Assembly (NCBI RefSeq): GCF_047663525.1
Contig: NC_092616.1
Coordinates: 1,835,501-1,899,500 of the forward strand
Length of the DNA stretch: 64,000 nt
Origin: Anas platyrhynchos
Taxonomy: Eukaryota; Chordata; Aves; Anseriformes; Anatidae
Direction: 5' to 3'
Part shown: piece by piece, positions 56,178-64,000 of the stretch
How positions within the stretch are numbered: the first letter of the stretch is position 1
Layout of the letters: each line of letters begins with the position of its first letter
Made by a program: the position numbers and the translations under genes
Notes under the pieces: model-generated
Seen by the model: only the letters and a program-made list of their open reading frames with translations
Told to the model about the DNA's origin: nothing
Database searches by the model: none

Positions 56178-56771
56178 TGTCCTGGTTTCAGTTAGCACAG
56201 AATTAATTTTCTTCCTAGTAGCTGGTGGAATGCTGTGTTTTGGCTTAGGATGAGAAGAGTGCTGATAACACCCCGATGCTTTAATTGTTGCAGAGCAGTG
56301 CTTATACTAAGCCAAGGACATCTCAGCCTTTTGCTCTGTCCTGCCAACGGGCAGGCTGGGGGTGCAGTAAGAGCTGGGAGGGGACAGACCCAGGACAGGT
56401 GACCCAAACTAGCCAAAGGGGTATTCCATACCATCTGACGTCATGCTAAACAATATATAGGGGTGGCTAGCTGGGGGGAGGGGGCCGGACTGCTCGGGGT
56501 TAGGCTGGGCATCGGTCAGCGAGTGGTGAGCAATTGCATTGTGCATCACTTGTTTGTACATACTATTACTTTCGTATTATCACCATTGTATCATTATTAT
56601 TATTATTGTTATTATTATTTTGTTATTATTATTTTCCTGTCTTATTAAACTGTCTTTATCTCAACTCACGGGCTTCACTTTCCATTTCTCTCCCCCGTCC
56701 CAGAGAGGGAGGGGGGAGGGTGAGCGAACGGCTGCGTGGTGTTTAGCTGCCGGCCGGGTTAAACCACGACA
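56178..56771 (+). repeat. Left LTR of provirus copy 2
   Basis: 594 bp, TGTCCTGGTTTCAG to AAACCACGACA, with CRE TGACGTCA at 56436-56443, CAATATATAG at 56451-56460 and a TTA-rich microsatellite before CTTATTAAACTG. Family of the LTRs at 6468 and 9938. Confidence 0.95.
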
Positions 56772-56778
56772 GCCTTTT

Positions 56779-56796
56779 TGGCGCCCAACGTGGGGC
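56779..56796 (+). other. Primer binding site, tRNA-Lys type
   Basis: TGGCGCCCAACGTGGGGC, separated from the LTR by the seven bases GCCTTTT. Same class as at 7072-7089. Confidence 0.88.
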
Positions 56797-56884
56797 CCGA
56801 AAGGTTGAGATAACGGCAGATCTGATCAGAGTGTGTTAAACTAAAATTGTTGTAAGGATTAGACCTGCTTAATAGTCACTTGTC

Positions 56885-59641
56885 ATGATGCTGATTGCTT
56901 TAATCTCAACTCTGCTGCGCCTGTTTTCCAAATTGAGTATTATAATACATTATTTTCCGTATTTTCTCTCTGTAGTGTTGTTTATCCTCTCTGGGCCCTG
57001 GTTTCAGATCATTATGGTACTGAGTATTATAGCAATGGCTTATGAGACGATAAGATATCTGGTCATGACTCTAACTTGGTATTCATACTCAGTAACATCG
57101 TGGACTCTGTACTTTGGAAACAGTATCTTGGGAACTATTAGCAATTATACCTATTGTTTTTCTCCATTAGAGAGTCAGTCTGTGGAGGGAAAAGGGGAAG
57201 ATAATTTTTCTTACTTGATTACTCTCCCTTTCTCCTTCACCACCCCTGTATCCTCCTGGATCACTCTGCCTTCTCCCTCAAAATATCTGCCTTCCTCCTT
57301 CACCACCCTCTTATCCCCTGAGCTTGTCACAATAGCTCTCCAAGATATTGAATATTATTGGGATACTCGGAATACCATAGTCTTGTTGTTCTGCCTCATG
57401 AATGCACTTCAGATTCTGCTTAAAGTTAAACAACTACTTGGGGAGCTCATCTGGAGATCTGCCCGGAGGCAGGATAGTTGTGGGTGGCAGGGAGTATGGG
57501 TGGATATGGGCAGGCATCTAGAGCAGTTGGCACCCCCAGTGTGTTGGAAATTCACCCCTGAGCAATGGCAAAATCCTCAAAAACTGGCAGAATGCTTGAA
57601 AAAAAGGTGTCATGATGCTGGCAGTTCCAAAGTAACACAAATCATTGTAACGTGCTGGGGCCTGGCTCATGCCTATCGAGCTGCCATTGATACTGCTATC
57701 AACTTAGTGACAGACCCTGCGGCCACTCCAAGCCCTGTGACAGATCCAACGGCCACTGTGACCCCTACGGTGGACTCGGCAGCCGCTCCAGATCCGGTTC
57801 CTGCAGCCGCTCCAGATCCGGTTCCTGCAGCCACTCTAGTCCCAGCTCCTGCAGCCACTCCAGCTCCGGATCCTGCAGCCGCTCCAGCTCCAGTTCCTGC
57901 AGCCGCCCCAATTACAGCTCCTGAAGCCGCTCCAGCTCCAGCTCCTGCCGCTACTCCAGTCCCAGCTCCTGCAGCCGCTCCAGCTCCAGCTCCTGCAGCC
58001 GCTCCAGCTCCAGCTCCTGCCGCTACTCCAGTCCCAGCTCCTGAAGCTGCTCCAGCTCCAGCTCCTGAAGCCGCTCCAGCTCCAGCTCCTGTAGCCGCTA
58101 CAGCTCCGGTTCCTGCAACTGCTCCAGCTCCTGTGGCCGTGTCAGGGAAACGAGCTGTAGCAGTGCAGGTTGACCCTGCAGAGGGTATTCCAACCCCTGT
58201 AACGGGGTCAGAGAAACGAGCTGTAGCAGTGCAAGTTGACCCTGCAGAGGGTATTCCAACCCCTGTAACGGGGTCAGAGAAACGAGCTGTAGCAGTGCAG
58301 GTTGACCCTGCAGAGGGTATTCCAACCCCTGTAACGGGGTCAGAGAAACGAGCTGTAGCAGTGCAAGTTGACCCTGCAGAGGGCATTCCAACCCCTGTGC
58401 CAGACCCTGTAACAAAGTCAGAGAAACGAGCAGTAGCAGTGCAAGCTGCCCCTGTAGAGAAGGTGAAAATATGGTATAGAAATTCAAGTCGTTTAGAACG
58501 CAGAGAGTCTTCTGCCAATCCAGGTAAGGCTTCTGCCAAAACTAAGTATAGAGATGACGAAGATGATGACGACGCTGGGCCATCAAGGATTCAGGAGGAG
58601 GAAGATGAGGATGCCGAAAAAGCAACAGTAACTACCCGAAGCCTAAACGAACGCGAGCTACGAGATGTGCGAAAAGATTTTGGTCGCTGTATAGGTGAGC
58701 AGCTTGTCACCTGGCTGCTCCGGTGCTGGGACTCTGGAGCCAATTGTGTGGAATTAGACGGCAGGGAAGCCAGACGGTTGGGATCCCTTGCTCGAGACGC
58801 CGGCATTGACAAAGCAATTGCAGATGGAGCACAATCCACCAGCCTCTGGAGGCGTCTCCTCTCAGCTGTGAGGGAAAGGTATCCCTTCAAGGAAGATATT
58901 TTATGTCTACCAGGCAAGTGGACCACTATGGAGAAGGGAATCCAGTACCTGAGGGAATTAGCCGTACGGGAAGTGATTTATGAGGATCCAGACCAGAGAC
59001 AAACATCCAAAGATCCAGATGAAGTCAAGTGTACACGACCCATGTGGCGGAAGTTTGTACGGAGTGCACCATCATCATATGCCAGTTCATTGGCAATAAT
59101 GGCCTGGAAAGAGGATGAGGAACCCACAGTGGATGAAGCGGCTAAACAACTCCGGCAGTACGAAGAAAGTCTCTCCTCTTCCTTACAGGCCTGCGTCTCA
59201 GCTGTGGAGAAACTTTCTGAAGAGGTCCACCAACTTAAAGAGAATCTATCTTCCTCCCCACCTGAACCAACCAGTGCCCACCGACCAAAAGAGAACACTT
59301 GGGAGAAACTTTCTGAAAAGGTTCACCAACTTGAAGAGAGATTATTCTCCTCCGCACCTGTACAAAGCAGTGTCTCAGCTGTCAGGGGTAGGCGTTCACC
59401 CACACAAGGAAGACGATATGGTGGGTACTCACCCCGTGCCACCCTGTGGTTTTACTTACGAGACCATGGAGAGGACATGAGAAAATGGGATGGAAAATCT
59501 ACCGCGACCCTAGAGGCACGGGTACGTGAGTTGCAAAAGAAAACAATCAGGAAAAAAGGATTCTCCGAAAAGTTTGCTGCTCCAACTTCCAGCAGACAAT
59601 CCTTCAAACACAGAAACGAAGAAGATTCTGACCAGGATTAG
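56885..59641 (+). CDS. Intact gag-like frame of ERVL-like provirus, 918 codons
   Basis: Endogenous retroviral Gag-like protein with an unusual layout. Residues 1-95 contain about three hydrophobic, membrane-like segments. Around 155-205 is another hydrophobic stretch. About 270-420 is Pro/Ala-rich with degenerate PAPA repeats. About 420-525 are five tandem copies of a 22-residue unit (66 bp in DNA, the last with a 12-bp insertion) around EKRAVAVQVDPAEGIPTPV. About 555-580 is strongly acidic. About 585-770 is a globular, capsid-like region (RSLNERELRDVRKDFGRCI, then WLLRCWDSGANCVELDGRE). Then come coiled segments with a duplicated EKLSEEVHQL / EKLSEKVHQL motif and a basic C-terminus. I see no CCHC zinc knuckle. 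The frame ends at TAG (59639-59641), and the protease continues in the same frame. Gag identity rests on position and on the following protease; capsid homology is inferred. Confidence 0.82.
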   Translation: MMLIALISTLLRLFSKLSIIIHYFPYFLSVVLFILSGPWFQIIMVLSIIAMAYETIRYLVMTLTWYSYSVTSWTLYFGNSILGTISNYTYCFSPLESQSVEGKGEDNFSYLITLPFSFTTPVSSWITLPSPSKYLPSSFTTLLSPELVTIALQDIEYYWDTRNTIVLLFCLMNALQILLKVKQLLGELIWRSARRQDSCGWQGVWVDMGRHLEQLAPPVCWKFTPEQWQNPQKLAECLKKRCHDAGSSKVTQIIVTCWGLAHAYRAAIDTAINLVTDPAATPSPVTDPTATVTPTVDSAAAPDPVPAAAPDPVPAATLVPAPAATPAPDPAAAPAPVPAAAPITAPEAAPAPAPAATPVPAPAAAPAPAPAAAPAPAPAATPVPAPEAAPAPAPEAAPAPAPVAATAPVPATAPAPVAVSGKRAVAVQVDPAEGIPTPVTGSEKRAVAVQVDPAEGIPTPVTGSEKRAVAVQVDPAEGIPTPVTGSEKRAVAVQVDPAEGIPTPVPDPVTKSEKRAVAVQAAPVEKVKIWYRNSSRLERRESSANPGKASAKTKYRDDEDDDDAGPSRIQEEEDEDAEKATVTTRSLNERELRDVRKDFGRCIGEQLVTWLLRCWDSGANCVELDGREARRLGSLARDAGIDKAIADGAQSTSLWRRLLSAVRERYPFKEDILCLPGKWTTMEKGIQYLRELAVREVIYEDPDQRQTSKDPDEVKCTRPMWRKFVRSAPSSYASSLAIMAWKEDEEPTVDEAAKQLRQYEESLSSSLQACVSAVEKLSEEVHQLKENLSSSPPEPTSAHRPKENTWEKLSEKVHQLEERLFSSAPVQSSVSAVRGRRSPTQGRRYGGYSPRATLWFYLRDHGEDMRKWDGKSTATLEARVRELQKKTIRKKGFSEKFAAPTSSRQSFKHRNEEDSDQD
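58140..58460 (+). repeat. 66-bp tandem repeats inside gag
   Basis: CGAGCTGTAGCAGTGCA recurs at 58151, 58217, 58283 and 58349, exactly 66 bp apart, and in variant form at 58427 (78 bp). The period is a multiple of three and the frame stays open, so copy number can change without breaking the protein. Confidence 0.96.
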
Positions 59642-59816
59642 GGGGGCCCTGCCTCCAGCCAGGGGGAGGAAAGGGACAATCGAGTTTATTGGACTGTGTG
59701 GATTCGATGGCCTGGCACATCACGCGCACAGAAGTATAAGGCTTTAGTAGACACCGGTGCACAATGTACTATAATGCCATCGAGCTATAAAGGACCGAGT
59801 TCCCAAGATACTGTTA
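59642..59816 (+). pseudogene. Retroviral protease N-terminal fragment
   Basis: Directly after the gag TAG the same reading frame stays open and contains the aspartic protease active-site motif ALVDTGAQCTIMPS (DTG codons at 59750-59758). The fragment ends where the inverted LTR joins. The flap and C-terminal part are missing, so it cannot form an active protease. TAG is followed by a G run and a possible hairpin (CCCTG 59647-59651 with CAGGG 59660-59664). Confidence 0.88.
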
Positions 59817-59822
59817 AAAGGC

Positions 59823-60416
59823 TGTCGTGGTTTAACCCGGCCGGCAGCTAAACACCACGCAGCCGTTCGCTCACCCTCCCCCCTCCCTCTCTGGGACGGG
59901 GGAGAGAAATGGAGAGTGAAGCCCGTGAGTTGAGATAAAGACAGTTTAATAAGACAGGAAAATAATAATAACAAAATAATAATAACAATAATAATAATAA
60001 TGATACAATGGTGATAATACGAAAGTAATAGTATGTACAAACAAGTGATGCACAATGCAATTGCTCACCACTCGCTGACCGATGCCCAGCCTAACCCCGA
60101 GCAGTCCGGCCCCCTCCCCCCAGCTAGCCACCCCTATATATTGTTTAGCATGACGTCAGATGGTATGGAATACCCCTTTGGCTAGTTTGGGTCACCTGTC
60201 CTGGGTCTGTCCCCTCCCAGCTCTTACTGCACCCCCAGCCTGCCCGTTGGCAGGACAGAGCAAAAGGCTGAGATGTCCTTGGCTTAGTATAAGCACTGCT
60301 CTGCAACAATTAAAGCATCGGGGTGTTATCAGCACTCTTCTCATCCTAAGCCAAAACACAGCATTCCACCAGCTACTAGGAAGAAAATTAATTCTGTGCT
60401 AACTGAAACCAGGACA
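59823..60416 (-). repeat. Right LTR of provirus copy 2, inverted
   Basis: Reverse complement of the left LTR, 594 bp, from TGTCGTGGTTTAACC to GAAACCAGGACA. CRE at 60151-60158. Immediately inside it, read on the minus strand, are the bases GCCTTTT. These are exactly the seven leader bases that separate LTR and PBS at 56772-56778; the match ends where the PBS would begin. Confidence 0.96.
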
Positions 60417-63400
60417 CCTCAGCACTGTGACCTCAGCGTGGGAACCTCAGCGATGTGACCCCAGCGCGGGAACCTCAGCGTGGGAACCTCAGCAGTGTGA
60501 CTTCAGCACTGTGACCTCAGCACTGTGACCTCAGCGCGGTAACCTCAGCACTGTGACTTCAGCGCGGGAACTTCTGCGATGTGACCTCAGCACTGTGACC
60601 TCAGCACTGTGACCTCAGCGTGGGAACCTCAGCACTCTGACCTCAGCACTGTGACCTCAGCACTGTGACATCAGCACTGTGACCTCAGCGTGGGGACCTT
60701 AGCATGGGGACATCAGCACTGTGACCTCAGCGTGAGGACCTCAGCGCGGGAATCTCAGCACTGTGACCTCAGCGTCGGAACCTCTGCGATGTGACCTCAG
60801 CACTGTGACCTCAGCGTGGGAACCTCAGCACTGTGACCTCAGCGTGGGAACCTCAGCACTGTGACCTCAGCACTGTGACCTCAGCGTGGGAACCTCAGCA
60901 CTGTGACCTCAGCGCGGGAACCTCAGCACTGTGACCTCAGCACTGTGACATCAGCACTGTGATCTCAGCGTGGGAACCTCAGCACTGTGACCTCAGCGAT
61001 GTGACCTCAGTGTGGGAACCTCAGCGATGTGACCTCAGCGCGGGAACCTCAGCGATGTGACCTCAGCGCTGCACACTCAGCGATGTGACCAAAGTGTGGG
61101 AACCTCAGCGCGGGAACGTCAGCTCTGTGACCTCAGCGCGGGGACCTAAACAATGTGATCTCAGCACGGGAACCTGAGCGATGTGACCTCAGCACTGTGA
61201 CCTCAGCACTGTGACCTCAGTGTGGGAACCTCAGCACTGTGACCTCAGCACTGTGACCTCAGCGTCGGAACCTCAGTACTGTGACCTCAGCACTGTGACC
61301 TCAGCGTCGGAACCTCAGCACAGTGACATCAGCACTGTGACCTCAGCGTGGGGACCTCAGCACTGTGACCTCAGCACTGTGACCTCAGCGTCGGAACCTC
61401 AGCACTGTGACCTCAGCACTGTGACCTGAGCACTGTGACCTCAGCGTGGGAACCTCAGCACTGTGACCTAAGCACTGTGACATCAACAATGTGACCTCAG
61501 CGTGGGAACCTCAGCACTGTGACCTCAGCACTGTGACCTCAGCACTGTGACCTCAGCGCGGGAACCTCAGCGATGTGACCTCAGCGTGGAAACCTCAGCA
61601 CTGTGACCTCAGCTATGTGACCTCAGCGCGGGAACATCAGCGATGTGAAGTCAGCGTGGGAACCTCAGCACTGTGACCTCAGCACTTTTACCTCAGCACT
61701 GTGACCTCAGCGCGGGAATCTCAGCACTGTGACCTCAGCACCATGACCTCAGCACTGTGACCTCAGCGTGGGAACCTCAGCACTGTGACCTCAGCACTGT
61801 GACCTCAGCACTGTGACCTCAGCGTGGGGACCTCAGCACTGTGACCTCAGCACCATGACCTCAGCACTGTGACTTCAGCGATGTCACCTCAGCACTGTGA
61901 CCTCAGCGTGGGAACCTCAGCACTGTGACCTCAGCACCATGACCTCAGCACTGTGACGTCAGCGTGGGAACCTCAGCACTGTGACCTCAGCACTGTGACC
62001 TCAGCGCTGGAACCTCAGCGATGTGACATCAGCGTGGGAACGTCAGTACTGTGACCTCAGCACTGTGACCTCAGCACTCTGACCTGAGCGATGTGACCTC
62101 AGCGAGGGAACCTCAGCACTGTGACCTGAGCACAGTGACCTCAGCGTGGGAACCTCAGCACTGTGACCTCAGCACTGTGACCTCAGCGTGGGGACCTCAG
62201 CGTGGGATCCTCAGCACTGTGACCTCAGCACTGTGACCTCGGCGTGGGAACCTCAGCACTGTGACCTCAGCACTGTGACCTCAGCGTGGGAACCTCAGCA
62301 CTGTGACCTCAGCACTGTGACCTCAGCGTGGGGACCTCAGCGTGGGATCCTCAGCACTGTGACCTCAGCGAGGGAACCTCAGCACTGTGACCTCAACGCG
62401 GGAACCTCAGCACTGTGACCTCAGCACTGTGACCTCAGCGTGGGAACCTCAGCACTGTGACCTCAGCACTGTGACCTCGGCGTGGGAACCTCAGCACTGT
62501 GACCTCAGCACTGTGACCTCAGCACTGTGACCTCGGCGTGGGAACCTCAGCACTGTGACCTCAGCACCATGACCTCAGCACTGTGACCTCAGCGTGGGAA
62601 CCTCAGCACTGTGACCTCAGCACTGTGACCTCAGCGTGGGGACCTCAGCACTGTGACCTCAGCGTCGGAACCTCAGCACTGTGACCTCAGCGATGTCACC
62701 TCAGCGTGGGAACCTCAGCACTGTGACCTAAGCACTGTGACATCAGCACTGTGACCTCAGCGTGGGAACCTCAGCACTGTGACCTCAGAACTGTGACCTC
62801 AGCGTGGGAACCTCAGCACTGTGACCTCAGCACTGTGACCTGAGCACTGTGACCTCAGCGTGGGAACCTCAGCACTCTGACCTGAGCGATGTGACCTCAG
62901 CGAGGGAACCTCAGCACTCTGACCTGAGCGATGTGACCTCAGCGAGGGAACCTCAGCACTGTGACCTGAGCACTGTGACCTCAGCGTGGGAACCTAACCA
63001 CTGTGACCTCAGCACTGTGACCTGAACGATGTGACCTCAGCGTGGGAACCTCAGCACTGTGACCTCAGCACTGTGACCTCAGCACTGTGACCTCAACGTG
63101 GGAACCTCAGCACTGTGACCTCAGCACTGTGACCTCAGAACTGTGACCTCAGCGTCGGAACCTCAGCACTGTGACCTCAGCGTGGGAACGTCAGCGTGGG
63201 AACCTCAGCACTGTGACCTCAGCACTGGAAGTTCAGCGTGGGAACCTCAGCATTGTGACCTCAGCATGGCAATCTCAGCACTGTGACTTCAGCATCGTGA
63301 CCTCAGCACTGTGACCTCAGCGTGGGAACCTCAGCACTGTGACTTCAGCACTGTGACGTCAGCGTAGGAACCTCAGCGATGTGACCCCAGCGCGGGAACC

Positions 63401-64000
63401 TCAGCGTGGGAACCTCAGCACTGTGACTTCAGCACTGTGACCTCAGCACTCTGACCTCAGCACTGTGACGTCACCGTGGGAACCTCAGCACTGTGACCTG
63501 AGCACTGTGACCTCAGCGTCGGAACCTAAGCACTGTGACCTCAGCGCGGTAACCTCAGCACTGTGACTTCAGCGCGGGAACTTCTGCGATGTGACCTCAG
63601 CACTGTGACCTCAGCACTGTGACCTCAGCGTGGGAACCTCAGCACTCTGACCTCAGCACTGTGACCTCAGCACTGTGACATCAGCACTGTGACCTCAGCG
63701 TGGGAAATTCAGCGTGGGACCCTCAGCATTGTGACCTCAGCGACGGAACCTCAGCACTGTGACCTCAGCACTGTGACCTCAGCGTGGGGACCTTAGCATG
63801 GGGACATCAGCACTGTGACCTCAGCGTGAGGACCTCAGCGCGGGAATCTCAGCACTGTGACCTCAGCGTCGGAACCTCTGCGATGTGACCTCAGCACTGT
63901 GACCTCAGCGCGGGAACCTCAGCACTGTGACCTCAGCGCGGGAACCTCAGCACTGTGACCTCAGCACTGTGACCTCAGCGCGGGAACCTCAGCACTGTGA
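60417..64000. repeat. 14-bp-unit satellite, right array
   Basis: Continuous 14-bp satellite to the end of the window, mostly GCACTGTGA/GCGTGGGAA forms with GCGTCGGAA, GCACCATGA, GCGATGTGA and GCGAGGGAA variants. An internal block starting with GCGCGGTAACCTCAGCACTGTGACTTC near 60533 recurs near 63545, and a second marker order (GTGGGGACCTTAGCATGGGGACATCAG near 60690) recurs near 63785, giving an offset of roughly 3.0-3.1 kb. The array runs off the window edge. Confidence 0.97.

Larger units (their letters stand above)
56178..60416 (+). mobile_element. ERVL-like provirus (copy 2) with an inverted right LTR
   Basis: A 4.24-kb insertion in the satellite. The order is LTR in plus orientation (56178-56771), PBS, an intact 918-codon gag-like frame (56885-59641), the start of protease (to about 59816), then an LTR of the same family in minus orientation (59823-60416). 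Both LTRs are 594 bp and nearly identical; I noticed one substitution. The rest of protease, RT, RNase H and integrase is absent. CCTCA stands on both sides, in satellite register, as expected for one integration with a 5-bp duplication, though CCTCA recurs in every unit. Both outer ends are U3 ends. It cannot be complete for retroviral functions. Confidence 0.9.

Noticed and set aside
57673-58539. 288-codon minus-strand frame opposite gag
   Set aside because: It is the antisense of the Pro/Ala and 66-bp repeats; open only because of their composition.
1-64000. tRNA, rRNA or snRNA genes
   Set aside because: I looked for A/B box pairs and familiar RNA cores and found none I could support.

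Overview
The window comes from a bird genome. Three things point there: many CR1 LINE fragments, several kinds of avian endogenous retrovirus (ERV) LTR, and olfactory receptor sequences of the family-14-like type that is greatly expanded in birds. A CCDC81-like gene, another family that I recall as expanded in birds, agrees. I cannot place the species or chromosome from sequence alone. The repeat and ERV density and the satellite flanks suggest a heterochromatic or poorly recombining location, but that is inference.

Layout. Bases 1-10534 are a 14-bp-unit satellite carrying a minus-strand solo LTR (5755-6347, TSD GAACC) and a deleted ERVL-like provirus (6468-10496). Bases 10535-55264 are a 44.7-kb non-satellite island. 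Bases 55265-64000 are the same satellite in the same orientation, interrupted by a second provirus of the same family (56178-60416). That provirus has an intact 918-codon gag-like frame but ends in an inverted LTR.

Inside the island, the left part (10.6-20.9 kb) is AT-rich sequence with a few weak exon-like signals, three LTR-like insertions with good target-site duplications, and CR1 pieces. The middle (20.9-43.1 kb) is built from duplicated olfactory-receptor cassettes around one well-supported host gene. That gene is a 14-exon CCDC81-like gene on the minus strand (coding span 34910-29681). Its reading phases agree across all introns, it has a TATA/CRE promoter upstream and an AATAAA signal downstream. 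A 1.85-kb sequence flanks the gene as an inverted repeat (20873-22721 and 35494-37360). A GC-rich promoter-like island with CCAAT, NRF1 and four RFX X-box sites lies at 26560-26815. One complete olfactory receptor gene is at 38722-39681 (+), and receptor fragments lie at 25297-25586 (+) and 51901-52353 (-). The right part (43-55 kb) is mostly degenerate CR1 and LTR remnants plus a third cassette copy (53498-54780).

How it fits together. Only two host genes look intact: the CCDC81-like gene and one olfactory receptor. The rest records repeated retroviral insertion, LINE insertion and segmental duplication of receptor cassettes. The most unusual object is the provirus at 56178-60416. Its right LTR is inverted and joins the protease region exactly at the LTR-leader/PBS boundary, which suggests an aberrant strand transfer during reverse transcription followed by integration through two U3 ends.
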